NCBI GenBank assembly: GCA_021772915.1
Contig: JAJFLB010000060.1
Coordinates: 1 to 64,000 of the forward strand
Direction: 5' to 3'
Origin: Gammaproteobacteria bacterium
GTDB taxonomy: Bacteria > Pseudomonadota > Gammaproteobacteria > Xanthomonadales > SZUA-36
Length of the DNA stretch: 64,000 nucleotides
Part shown: positions 45,229-54,470 of the stretch, piece after piece
How positions within the stretch are numbered: position 1 is the stretch's first letter
How the letters are laid out: each line of letters opens with the position of its first letter
Program-made: the position numbers and the translations under genes
The notes under the pieces: model-generated
What the model saw: only the letters and a program-made list of their open reading frames with translations
The model's database searches: none
What the model was told of the DNA's origin: nothing

Positions 45229-48198
45229 GTGACCAATTCTAGACCAAGGGCAGCCCATAGCACGGGCGAGTCAGTGGCGCGTTGCACGCGAACAGCGGCT
45301 ATAGGTGCCGACCGCCGCAGTTTGCAACTGGCCGTCATTGCAGCCGCCACCTTGGCGCTTACGCTCGCAGCGGACTTGCTGGCACTAGAACCGGCCCGTG
45401 ACCGGGACCCGGAACTGGCTCAGCTCACTAAATCCAGCCCGAGGCTGAGTCCGGTACGCCATCTGGCGGCTATCCCGATAATCCAGGCCCAACTCCCGAG
45501 CAGCACTAATGTGGCGTGGTCGCAGCTCAAAACCAAGCAACAGCCAAGGGGATCCTGGATAGCGCAGGTCGATCGGCGTAGCGGCTTGATCGAGATCGCC
45601 GAAGGGGCCGGAATTCCCTGGGTGCCGGGCGCCGGCAACAAGCTGAACTTCGCCGACCTCAAGTCTCATCTGGGTGGCCGCTCAAAAGCCAATATCGATA
45701 CTCTCGAGAGTCTGGCTCGCAGCTTTGTAAGCGAATACGAGCCGCTGCTCGGCAGCTCAGGACGGACGCTGCATCTCAACCGCGCCTCCTCCGGGCCCCA
45801 CTCGGATTACCTGTGGTTCCTCGAGTTCTCGGTCTACACCAACAACGGGCTCGCGATTGAAGGGGCCCGGATCTTCTTCCGAGTCAACAATGGCAATCTG
45901 GTCCAGTTTGGCGCCGAAGGTCTTCCGGCACCCAACGTTCAGGCGCCACCAGCGGTCCTCGACCGCGCCCAGGCCCTGACAGCCTTGTGGTCCTACCTCG
46001 GCGGCCCGAAGTCTGGCCAATTCCTTGATCCCGGCACCCTCAAACTGATTGTTGTTGATCCAGATCCGGCGGGATCGGCCTTCGCTTTCGCCAACGGCTA
46101 CGAATTGCTGCCGGTATGGGAACTGATATTCCGTCGGGACGGCAGACACGAAACGTGGCGGGCACGGGTAGATGCGGTGGGCGGAGAAATCGTCGACTTC
46201 CGCGACGTCAACCGCTACGCCGAGGTCACCGGGGGCTATTGGCCGGTGTCGTGGAGGGTCGGTGGGGTCGAACAGCCGCAGGTGATCACCGGCTGGCCAT
46301 TCGCGACCGTCAACCCGAGCGGTGGCACTTCCAACACTTCGGGAGTCTATGCATGGGATGGCACTCTGCAAACTGCCCGTCACATCGGTCCCTTCGTGGC
46401 GATCAACGACAATTGTACCGGGGCTCCGGGCACCGCCAGCTCGGATGGCTCCGGCAACCTGGCGTTCGCTGAGATTACGACCCCCAACGCGCCCGGTGAC
46501 TGCCAGATCCAGAACGGAATCACCGACAATACACCCGCCGCCCGTCAGCAGTACTGGCACCTCAACAAGATCAAGGAGAAGAGCCGCGCCTACTGGCCGG
46601 CCAACACCTGGTTGCAAGCGCAGCTCACCGCCAACGTCAATATCGACCGCAACTGTAACTCTTTCTGGAACGGCGCCACAGTCAATTTTTACACCAGCGG
46701 CGGCGGCTGCGGCAACAGCGGTGAGGACGCCGGGTTCGCGCTGCACGAGTGGGGCCACGGGATGGACCAGAATGATGGCAACGGCGTCTCGGTTGAAAAC
46801 GGCACTGGCGAGACCTACGGCGATCTCACTGCCGTGCTGCAGACGCTCGACTCGTGCATCGGCCAGGGGTTCCTCGGCGCCAACTGCGGTGGCTTCGGCA
46901 ATGCCTGCACCTCGTGCGACGGGGTGCGCGACATCGACTGGGGCAAGCATAACAACAACGCCCCGATGACGGTCTCCAGCTTCACCCAGCCGTCTTGCCC
47001 CAGCGATGGTTCACCGGGTTTGCCCGGCAACTTCAACGGCCCCTGCGGCGACGGCGCGCTATTTCCCGACAACAAGGAAGGACACTGCGAGTCGTACGTG
47101 TCCTCCGGTGCGTTGTGGGACTTGGCGGCAGCTGATTTACAGAGTGGCTGCAGCGGCCGCAACCCCGCCTTTCCTGACTACAACTGCGGCGGCTTCGGCA
47201 CCGGCACGGGCGGTCCATACAACCAGGCTGGTGCCTACGCGGTCCTCGATCGCCTCTGGTACCGGTCGCGGCCGATCGCTAATAAAGCGTTCACTTGTAA
47301 CCGCACCAACCCCACCTGGACCTCCCACGGCTGCAACGCGGGCAGCAATTGGAAGGCGATGCGCGTCGTTGACGATGACAACGGCAACCTCACCGACGGC
47401 ACCCCTCACTCCTGCCAGCTCGCCGCTGCCTTCGACCGCCACGGGATCGCGTGCACCACCGACAGAGCCTATGACGTCTGTTTCCGCGCCGCGCCCCAAC
47501 CCCCGAATCCAACACTCAATACACCGACACCGGGCAATGATCAGGTCACACTGGACTGGACGTCGAACCCCTCCCCTGACGTCATTGATGTCTACCGCAA
47601 CCAGATTGGCTGCACTTCGGGTTTTACCAAAATCGCCGACAACGTCTCGGGCACCCTGTACGGCGACAACCAGGTCCTTAACGGAACGACCTACTATTAC
47701 CAAATTGTCCGTCAGGTCGTTGGTAACGAGGCGGCAGCTTCGGCACCCTCGAACTGCGTCAACGCCACTCCCACCGCCTGCAAAGCGGGCTACGTAACGG
47801 ACATCGGTGCAACGATTTCGACGCAGCCTGACGGCGCCATGCAGACGATCAGTGGCAATTGCGCCGCGACCACCGACTGCGAGGATTATTTTGACATCAG
47901 CTGCGGTGCCGGTGACACCTTCTTTGCCACCTTCTGTTCCAGTGGAGGTTCAGCCAATTTCAACACCAGTCTGTCGGCCTGGTCGGGAAGTGGCTTTCCC
48001 ACCTTGGAGGCTTGCAACGATGACACCTGTGGGTTGCAGTCGGAGTTAACCATCGTCTATACCTCGGCGGGGACACACCGACTGAGGATCGGTGCAGTGG
48101 GTGCAGCCGGCAGCTACACCATGGCCTACTCGGCGCCCGCCGGTTGCGCCATCGCGGGGGCGGTGCCGGTGGGGCTGCAATCTTTCAAGATCGAGTGA
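45229..48198 (+). CDS. Secreted gluzincin-type zinc metalloprotease (M36-like)
   Basis: Protein of 989 residues. After an Arg-rich start and a hydrophobic signal (about 30-52) comes a long propeptide of FTP/PepSY type (about 60-310). The protease domain has HEWGH at 506-510 and GETYGD with Glu528 and Asp532, fitting the HExxH...ExxxD zinc site of thermolysin/fungalysin-like enzymes. A fibronectin-III-like domain (about 765-850) and a pre-peptidase C-terminal-like domain follow. Many cysteines suggest disulfides outside the cell. The gene is clearly richer in GC than its neighbours and is enclosed by inverted repeats, pointing to transfer. GTG start; no ribosome-binding site seen. Confidence 0.8.
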   Translation: MTNSRPRAAHSTGESVARCTRTAAIGADRRSLQLAVIAAATLALTLAADLLALEPARDRDPELAQLTKSSPRLSPVRHLAAIPIIQAQLPSSTNVAWSQLKTKQQPRGSWIAQVDRRSGLIEIAEGAGIPWVPGAGNKLNFADLKSHLGGRSKANIDTLESLARSFVSEYEPLLGSSGRTLHLNRASSGPHSDYLWFLEFSVYTNNGLAIEGARIFFRVNNGNLVQFGAEGLPAPNVQAPPAVLDRAQALTALWSYLGGPKSGQFLDPGTLKLIVVDPDPAGSAFAFANGYELLPVWELIFRRDGRHETWRARVDAVGGEIVDFRDVNRYAEVTGGYWPVSWRVGGVEQPQVITGWPFATVNPSGGTSNTSGVYAWDGTLQTARHIGPFVAINDNCTGAPGTASSDGSGNLAFAEITTPNAPGDCQIQNGITDNTPAARQQYWHLNKIKEKSRAYWPANTWLQAQLTANVNIDRNCNSFWNGATVNFYTSGGGCGNSGEDAGFALHEWGHGMDQNDGNGVSVENGTGETYGDLTAVLQTLDSCIGQGFLGANCGGFGNACTSCDGVRDIDWGKHNNNAPMTVSSFTQPSCPSDGSPGLPGNFNGPCGDGALFPDNKEGHCESYVSSGALWDLAAADLQSGCSGRNPAFPDYNCGGFGTGTGGPYNQAGAYAVLDRLWYRSRPIANKAFTCNRTNPTWTSHGCNAGSNWKAMRVVDDDNGNLTDGTPHSCQLAAAFDRHGIACTTDRAYDVCFRAAPQPPNPTLNTPTPGNDQVTLDWTSNPSPDVIDVYRNQIGCTSGFTKIADNVSGTLYGDNQVLNGTTYYYQIVRQVVGNEAAASAPSNCVNATPTACKAGYVTDIGATISTQPDGAMQTISGNCAATTDCEDYFDISCGAGDTFFATFCSSGGSANFNTSLSAWSGSGFPTLEACNDDTCGLQSELTIVYTSAGTHRLRIGAVGAAGSYTMAYSAPAGCAIAGAVPVGLQSFKIE

Positions 48199-48565
48199 CG
48201 CGAAGTCTTTTTCAGTTGGAGAACTGCCAGTCTGGTAAATGTGCTGAGCGCATGTGTTCAGATCAACCAGCCCGCTGGTTGCGTGGCTCGGCAATCCGGG
48301 AACAGTCCGCTTGCAGCTAGAGTCGCTTTGTCATCCAGATGAGCAAGTATAATCCTGATCACCTCCAGATTTTCAAAACTGGCGATTGTTTTGACCACGC
48401 ATCACATTCAATGCAAACACCAGTGTGCTCGAAGGGCGGCTCATGGCCGTTAGCTGACTTCGGTGCTCGCATGTGGTGAAGGTCTGCTGCTGACCGCGAA
48501 GCAGTCGTTCGCAAGGGACAATTTTCAGCTATGTAAAGGTCGGCTTCCGGCAAAAGCAGCCACAT
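48199..48565. other. Gene-free region with dispersed repeat
   Basis: About 370 bases without a gene. The only recognised structure is the repeat at 48470-48510 with the adjacent CTTCCGGCAAAAGCAGCC motif near 48544-48561, which reaches almost to the stop of the orphan atpE-like gene. Confidence 0.6.
48470..48510. repeat. Dispersed 41-bp repeat, right copy
   Basis: Reverse complement of the unit at 44787-44827 (38 of 41 identical). Together the pair spans 3.7 kb and encloses the metalloprotease. A third, fragmentary relative containing GGCGGCTGCTTTTGGCCGA lies near 49646-49664. Confidence 0.8.
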
Positions 48566-48811
<246 letters not shown>

Positions 48812-48896
48812 TCAATATATTCAGCCTGAGGGCTGCGTTGAGCACTGAGGTCATTCGATGCAGCCAGGGTGTTCGCGAGTTCGTCATCCAGAAATT

Positions 48897-49088
48897 CTAG
48901 TCACGTAGAAAGATCTGCTCGATCGGCAAGGCGAATATATCGGCGATGCGGAATGCGAGCGGTAACGAGGGATCGTACTTACCCGTCTCGATGGCGTTTA
49001 CGCTCTGCCGTGAGACCTCGAGTCGCTGGGCGAGGTCCTGTTGTCTCCAGTCGCGCTCGGCTCGCAGGACCTTGAGCCGGTTCTTCAA
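48897..49088 (-). CDS. XRE family HTH regulator
   Basis: Small DNA-binding protein of 63 residues consisting of one Cro/C1-type helix-turn-helix: LKVLRAERDWRQQDLAQRLE, then VSRQSVNAIETGKYDPSLPL. I place the start at TTG 49088 (KNRLKVLRAERDW), which has GGGAG about 8 bases upstream and overlaps the TGA of the membrane protein gene; a GTG at 49103 is possible. Family members are typically encoded with a small multi-span membrane protein, as here, and repress the pair. Confidence 0.88.
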   Translation of the reverse strand: MKNRLKVLRAERDWRQQDLAQRLEVSRQSVNAIETGKYDPSLPLAFRIADIFALPIEQIFLRD

Positions 49089-49507
49089 CTCATTTCTCCC
49101 CACGCTCCGTGAGTGAGTCTGTTCACGAGGCCCCCGAATCCGAATCCGCCGAAAAAAGCGATCACGAAATAAAACGGATAGATATGGTCGACGAGCCCGA
49201 ATTTCTCAAGGAAACCCCAGCCCGACGCGAACGAAATGGCAATGCCCGTGCCGATGACCAGTTGACGGAGAACCAGCATCCGTACGAACTCGTCCTTCTG
49301 CTCGACGATCAGCATGCCGCAGGCATAGAACATGCCAACCATTGCGAGGGCCGGAAACAAGGCGAGCGCCCAGATCAGCGGGCCGTCAACAAGCTCCTCG
49401 CCGATCAGGTACTTGGCTGCGGCCTGGGAGAGCCCTAGGACCATTGTCGAAATTCCTAAGCGGACGAGGAAACGGCGATTGGGCTTTGAAGAGAAGTTGA
49501 ACTCCAT
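49085..49507 (-). CDS. Small four-helix membrane protein
   Basis: Protein of 140 residues with four predicted membrane helices (about 15-35, 42-66, 82-100, 108-130). I do not recognise a named family, but proteins of this size and pattern (with EQKDEFVRMLVLRQL between helices 2 and 3) commonly precede a small XRE regulator in an operon. The stop codon overlaps the regulator start (TTGA). Function unknown. Confidence 0.75.
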   Translation of the reverse strand: MEFNFSSKPNRRFLVRLGISTMVLGLSQAAAKYLIGEELVDGPLIWALALFPALAMVGMFYACGMLIVEQKDEFVRMLVLRQLVIGTGIAISFASGWGFLEKFGLVDHIYPFYFVIAFFGGFGFGGLVNRLTHGAWGEMS

Positions 49508-49528
49508 GACAAGCGTCCTTGATACGGT

Positions 49529-49544
49529 GTCAATGTACCTTGAC
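49529..49544. promoter_or_regulatory. Possible XRE operator
   Basis: GTCAATGTACCTTGAC is an inverted repeat (GTCAA and TTGAC around a 6-base centre), 22 bases upstream of the membrane protein start. Its position and symmetry suit autoregulation by the XRE protein of the same operon. No clear -35/-10 pair was seen. Confidence 0.35.
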
Positions 49545-49786
49545 TCATCGGGATGAAAATATCAAGCGTCGTTGAGTAAATCGTTTTCAGCTTTTGCCCC
49601 GTCGGTTCGACTGGAACGGAGTGATTTCAGCTGAACGGTGGCGGCTGCTTTTGGCCGAGGCTGCCATAGGCAAGTGATTGGGATGGCTTTCCGTTACGAG
49701 CCAGAAAACGGTCGTTGAATTTAATGTAATCCTGACATTATCTCCCAAATTCAATGTCTGCCATCACAATTTTATCCAACCCTTTT

Positions 49787-51415
49787 TTACTTCGGTTGCA
49801 TGGCCGTAGCCACGTCAACGAGGTCCTCAGCAGTCTTGAGGTATTCCGGTTCAGGGCGCAGCCTGGTCGTTTGTTCATAGGCGAAACCGTAAGACAATAT
49901 TGCCGCGTCCTGATTTTTTCCGCCGATAAAGGACAGCCCAATGGGTACACTTCTTACCGTCCCCATGGGTACCGTCAAATGTGGATAGCCGGCGATGGCG
50001 GCAAGCCCGCCCGCGCCCGCCCACGAGGGCCACACATCGCCATTGACCGGGTCGATACGTGGAGTCAATGCGCCCGATGGCGCGACCAGTACCCGGACGT
50101 CGTATTCGTTCAGCAACAGGTCGAGTCCACGCTCCCTGGTGGCACGCTGCACATTGGTGCGGGCGGTAACATAGGCCGGATCATCAAGTCCGCCGAGCGC
50201 TTGAGAATCGGTGAAAATGTCCTGCCCAAACAGGGCAAGCTCGATGTCACCGTGTTCGATATTGAACGCAATCAACTGTGCCAGCGTTCGGGTTTTCACG
50301 CCTGGCGGGCTCATTGCCAGGTATTCATTCAGCGTGTGTTTGAATTCATACTTGAGTACGGCATAGGACTCCTCATTAAAATCATCGCCTTCACGTTCGA
50401 ATTCCTTGATTTCCACGAGCTCTGCGCCCGCGGTTGCAAGCGCTGCCAGTGCCACCTCAAATCGAGTCTTAATATTGGGGTTGCTACCCTCGGCGAACCG
50501 TGCCACCCCAATCCGCGTCCCTTTTAGCGAGCCGGCGTCAAGTAACCGGCTGTAGTTTGTTTTAGCCGGCCCCGACGCCATTGCCTCCAGCATCATGGCC
50601 GCCCCGGTAACCGTTTTTGTCATCGGCCCTGCAGTGTCCTGGGAAGACGAAATCGGAATGATGTACTGCTGTGACACCAAGCCAACCGTTGGTTTGAAGC
50701 CAACAACACCATTTGCATTTGCCGGACAGATGACCGAGCCATTGGTTTCCGTGCCCACTGTGCCGGCCGCCAATGACGCAGCCGCGGCTGCCCCGGAGCC
50801 GGAACTCGAACCGCAGGGGTTACGATCCAGCATGTGCGGATTCCGCACCTGGCCACCCAGTGCAGACCAGCCGCTCATGGAATCCTCTGAGCGGAAATTG
50901 GCCCACTGGCTGAGATTGGTTTTGCCCAATATTATCGCCCCGGCAGCGCGCAGGCCTGCGACCAGCGGTGAGTCGCGCCCGGTGACATTACCCTTGAGTG
51001 CTAGCGCCCCGGCGGTGGTCGCCATCGCGTCCTTGCTCTCAATATTGTCTTTGAGCAGGATCGGAACGCCATGCAGTGGTCCCAGTGGTTCCCCGGTCCT
51101 TCGTTTTGCGTCGAGTGCGCGAGCGATGTCCAGTGCATCCGGATTGAGCGTCAGGATGCTTTGCAGCGTTGGTCCCGCCTGGTCGATCTGCTCAATACGT
51201 CTAATGTAAGTGGTAACGAGTGCCTCGCTCGTAACCGCACCACTTTGCAAGGCCTCAGACAGTTCCGGTAACGATTTTGCCAACCAGCCCCGCGGAGCAT
51301 ATTTGACGGTGTCTGAATCAGGCACTGTGGGTACGGTGACTACACAAGCTGAAATCAGCATCCCGGAGCAAACGAACGCCGAACAAAAGAGCCAGGTGAG
51401 TATCGATTTTTGCAT
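49787..51415 (-). CDS. Amidase signature family lipoprotein
   Basis: Amidase-signature hydrolase of 542 residues. An N-terminal lipoprotein signal ends in ISAC, so the enzyme is probably anchored in the periplasm. The Ser-cisSer-Lys triad is visible: Lys in GVPILLKDNIESKDA, and the two serines in CGSSSGSGAAAAASL and GTETNGSVICPA. Such enzymes hydrolyse varied amides; exported forms of this type have been annotated as peptide or aryl amidases. Substrate unknown. It stands alone and is divergent from the PLP enzyme gene. Confidence 0.9.
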   Translation of the reverse strand: MQKSILTWLFCSAFVCSGMLISACVVTVPTVPDSDTVKYAPRGWLAKSLPELSEALQSGAVTSEALVTTYIRRIEQIDQAGPTLQSILTLNPDALDIARALDAKRRTGEPLGPLHGVPILLKDNIESKDAMATTAGALALKGNVTGRDSPLVAGLRAAGAIILGKTNLSQWANFRSEDSMSGWSALGGQVRNPHMLDRNPCGSSSGSGAAAAASLAAGTVGTETNGSVICPANANGVVGFKPTVGLVSQQYIIPISSSQDTAGPMTKTVTGAAMMLEAMASGPAKTNYSRLLDAGSLKGTRIGVARFAEGSNPNIKTRFEVALAALATAGAELVEIKEFEREGDDFNEESYAVLKYEFKHTLNEYLAMSPPGVKTRTLAQLIAFNIEHGDIELALFGQDIFTDSQALGGLDDPAYVTARTNVQRATRERGLDLLLNEYDVRVLVAPSGALTPRIDPVNGDVWPSWAGAGGLAAIAGYPHLTVPMGTVRSVPIGLSFIGGKNQDAAILSYGFAYEQTTRLRPEPEYLKTAEDLVDVATAMQPK

Positions 51416-51642
51416 GACTTCCGCCCTGAAATTTTCGTGTGTGTGTTAGCTGGGTGGCCGTATATCCGCAACGCCTTTGTTCTTTCATTGATAAACTACC
51501 AAATTGTCCATTGCTGCCAGCTCTGCTGAAGAAATCAAGCTCATTATAGAGGGTTGGCAAACGACGAGGGTGGCCGGATACTTTTCTGTTGGAGCGATGG
51601 TATGCTGCCAACGTTGACGCAATTGAAGAACAAAGGTGCAAC

Positions 51643-52617
51643 ATGCGGGTTGATTCAATTCAAAAAGTCCTGGCCGGATATCCAAACGCACAAGTTTCAA
51701 TAACACCAACGCCGATTTACAAACTGGAACGGTTGTCCTCACATCTGGGACACAATGTCTACATTATGCGAGAGGATCTGACGGGTTTCGCACTCGGTGG
51801 GAACAAAACCAGAAAGCTGGATTACCTTATCGGTGATGCGATCAATAAAAATGCCGACACCCTGGTAACCACAAAAGCCAGCAGTTTCAGCAGAAATGCA
51901 GCGGCCGCAGGAAAGGTATTTGGCTTCGATGTCCATGTGCTGTTGGTCGGTGAGCAGGCGGAACAAAACAGTGCCAGCCAGGCCTTGTTCAAACAGCTTG
52001 AAACCCGTCTTTACTACTCTGCGCCAGCCGAGGAGGAGGCGCTGGCCGAGGAGGTTAGTAAGCTCGTGAGTGAGTTGGAAAAACTGGGTAGGGTTGTTTA
52101 TGAATTACATCCCGGCGGCAGCGATTCAATCGGTACATTGGGTTACATCAACGCGTTTGATCAGATCGTTCAATGTTCAACCAACACTGGTATTCATTTC
52201 AACAAAATAATCCACTCCACCGGTTCAACCGCGACCCAGGCGGGGTTGGTGTTGGGTCATAGTATCAGTAAATATGCCACGGCCGTGGTCGGCATGGCCG
52301 CCTCACAAAAAGCCGACGTGCAGCGTGAAAGGGTTTGTAAACTGGCACGCGCAACCGCAGATCTGCTGCGGGTGGAGTTTGATCAATCCCTAGTAGTTGT
52401 CGACGACGGTTTTGTCGGACCTGGTTATGCCATTGCCTCTGAAGAAGGAGAACAGGCAGCCAAGCTGTTTGCGACCATGGAAGGCGTCTTGCTGGATAGT
52501 GTTTATACCGGTAAAGCAGCTGCTGGCCTAATTGAATACGCCATGAATGGGATGTTTGCCGACGAGGAAAATATATTGTTTGTGCACACGGGCGGCAATT
52601 CCGACTTGTTCTACTGA
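51643..52617 (+). CDS. D-cysteine desulfhydrase / ACC deaminase family PLP enzyme
   Basis: PLP-dependent fold-type II enzyme of 324 residues. ATG at 51643 has AAGGTG 5 bases upstream. The substrate loop REDLTGFALGGNKTRKLDYL includes the Schiff-base lysine, the usual pattern of D-cysteine desulfhydrase (DcyD) and 1-aminocyclopropane-1-carboxylate deaminase. STGSTATQAGLVLG and HTGGNSDLFY complete the cofactor pocket. D-cysteine breakdown to pyruvate, sulfide and ammonia is the more likely role; ACC deaminase cannot be excluded without modelling the active-site residues. Confidence 0.85.
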   Translation: MRVDSIQKVLAGYPNAQVSITPTPIYKLERLSSHLGHNVYIMREDLTGFALGGNKTRKLDYLIGDAINKNADTLVTTKASSFSRNAAAAGKVFGFDVHVLLVGEQAEQNSASQALFKQLETRLYYSAPAEEEALAEEVSKLVSELEKLGRVVYELHPGGSDSIGTLGYINAFDQIVQCSTNTGIHFNKIIHSTGSTATQAGLVLGHSISKYATAVVGMAASQKADVQRERVCKLARATADLLRVEFDQSLVVVDDGFVGPGYAIASEEGEQAAKLFATMEGVLLDSVYTGKAAAGLIEYAMNGMFADEENILFVHTGGNSDLFY

Positions 52618-52652
52618 TCGCGGTGGTATCCGGTCCCCTTGCTGCTACATTT

Positions 52653-53561
52653 CTACGTCACTTTCAGCCACTCCAAAACCACCCGAGACAGTTCCAAGCC
52701 GCAATCTTCCTGGATAAAATGACCCCCACCTCGCAAGGTGGTATGGGGCTGACCCTGGCAGCCGGGTACCAGCTTCCTAATCACGGGTGCGCCGCCGGCG
52801 GTAATTGGATCACTGTCACCAAACGCGCATAGCCACGGCTTTGTAAAACGCATCAGCGCCTTCCAGGCGTCCCGGTTGGCCTGGCTTTCCGGATCGTTGG
52901 GCGTGATCGGTACCAGCAAGGGGAATTGCCTGGCCGCTTCCTTGTAGGACTCATCGGGAAAGGGTGCGTCATAGGCCGCTATCACAGCATCGGAAAGCTG
53001 ATTGACCGTCCCTTTGCTCACGATCTGGCCGGCCGGAAAGACGGGGACTTCCTGGGAAAACTTCTGCCATTGCAGAAAGGCTTCACCTGGCCCATGATCG
53101 CCGGTAGGCAACATGGTGTTGGTGGTGACAACCCGTGCAAAACGGTCAGGCTCATCGGCAATCAACCGCATTCCAATCAGACCACCCCAGTCCTGGCAGA
53201 TTAGGACAATGTCGTTTAGATCCATGGCTCGAAGCCAATCTTGTAACCATGCCACGTGACGTGCGTAAGTGTAATCCGTGCGCTTTCCTGTCTTGTCGGA
53301 TTTACCAAAACCGGGCAGGTCCGGGGCTATTACCCGGTAACCCGCCTGCACAAAAGGCTCAACCATTTTTCTGTATAGGAAACTCCATGATGGTTCGCCG
53401 TGCAGCATCAACACTGTTTGTGACGCAGAATTTCCCTCGTCGATACAATGAATTCTGACAGCCACGTCTTCCTGCCGGTCGTTTATCGTCAGGTAATGTG
53501 GGCTGAAGGGGTAATCAGGCAAGTTGGTAAATCGATCTTCAGGTGTTCGCAAGATATCCAT
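52653..53561 (-). CDS. Haloalkane dehalogenase-like alpha/beta hydrolase
   Basis: Alpha/beta-hydrolase of 302 residues in the haloalkane dehalogenase subfamily I. The oxyanion motif HGEPSW lies at 54-59, the nucleophile Asp124 in CQDWGG with the adjacent halide-binding tryptophan, and the catalytic histidine in GGGHFIQED near 280. Residue positions are close to Xanthobacter DhlA. Dehalogenation is probable but the natural substrate is unknown. Confidence 0.88.
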   Translation of the reverse strand: MDILRTPEDRFTNLPDYPFSPHYLTINDRQEDVAVRIHCIDEGNSASQTVLMLHGEPSWSFLYRKMVEPFVQAGYRVIAPDLPGFGKSDKTGKRTDYTYARHVAWLQDWLRAMDLNDIVLICQDWGGLIGMRLIADEPDRFARVVTTNTMLPTGDHGPGEAFLQWQKFSQEVPVFPAGQIVSKGTVNQLSDAVIAAYDAPFPDESYKEAARQFPLLVPITPNDPESQANRDAWKALMRFTKPWLCAFGDSDPITAGGAPVIRKLVPGCQGQPHTTLRGGGHFIQEDCGLELSRVVLEWLKVT

Positions 53562-53666
53562 GCAGTTGTTCCATTGGCCTAACTAATCATAGAATATATC
53601 CGGCCACTTTTGTCGAAGGTAATCGGACCACTTCGGATTTGTTTTTATTATAGTAGAGGATCAAGC

Positions 53667-54359
53667 ATGTCAGGTTTTAGTGGATTTAAGCCATCTTTTT
53701 TCAAATTTTTCAAAGAGATATCACAGAATAACAACCGTGCATGGTTTGCAGAGAACAAACCTCGTTATGAGAGCGAGGTCTGTGAACCTCTGTTGGCTTT
53801 TATAGAGGCTATGGCCCCGAGGCTGGAGCGGGTTTCCAGTCACTACCGGGCGATTGCCAAAAAAACCGGTGGCTCCATGTTTCGAATTTACCGGGATGTG
53901 CGATTTTCCAAGGATGGCCGGCCGTACAAAGAACACGGCGCCTGCCAGTTCCGGCATGCATTGAGAAAAGATGTCCATGCCCCGGGGTTTTATGTCCACC
54001 TGGAGCCAGGCCAGGTATTTTTTGGGGGTGGTATCTGGACCCCACCGGCACCGCATCTTCTGAAAATCCGTGAAACCATTGTCGACTCTCCGGTAGCCTG
54101 GGGGAAAGTCACGAGTGATAAAAAGCTCAAAGAAAAGTTTGGCGGTATCCGTGGCGATGGTCTGAAAACGGCACCACGTGGATTTGATCCGGAGCACAAG
54201 CATATCGAGGACTTGCGCCGCAAGAGCTTTTTCCTGATGCAGCAAGGCAACCAGAAACTGGCGGGTTCAGAGGCGTTTCTGGATACCGTGGAATCTGCGT
54301 TCATGGCCACACGACCGCTGATGAGATTTATCAGTCATGCGCTGGAAGTTCCGTTCTAG
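53667..54359 (+). CDS. DUF2461 (TIGR02453) family protein
   Basis: Cytoplasmic protein of 230 residues from the ATG at 53667 (GAGG 8 bases upstream). Family marks are FKPSFFKFFKEISQNNNRAWF at the start, FRIYRDVRFSKDGRPYKEH and PGFYVHLEPGQVFFGGGIW. The family is widespread in bacteria and fungi and has no established function. It is divergent from the dehalogenase gene with about 100 bases between them. Confidence 0.9.
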   Translation: MSGFSGFKPSFFKFFKEISQNNNRAWFAENKPRYESEVCEPLLAFIEAMAPRLERVSSHYRAIAKKTGGSMFRIYRDVRFSKDGRPYKEHGACQFRHALRKDVHAPGFYVHLEPGQVFFGGGIWTPPAPHLLKIRETIVDSPVAWGKVTSDKKLKEKFGGIRGDGLKTAPRGFDPEHKHIEDLRRKSFFLMQQGNQKLAGSEAFLDTVESAFMATRPLMRFISHALEVPF

Positions 54360-54470
54360 TCCCAAGTCCCAAGTCTGTAGTTAATGCCGGCTTAACCCAC
54401 TTGTAAGCTCCAACCTATTGACCAGAGCGCATTTCGAGATGGCTAGCTGACGCACGTGCGGCATTAAGAA

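Noticed and set aside
45757-47703. Long minus-strand and alternative plus-strand open frames inside the metalloprotease gene
   Set aside because: High GC content lengthens antisense frames; their translations are Arg/Ala/Thr-rich and lack motifs, while the plus-strand frame has HEWGH and full domains.
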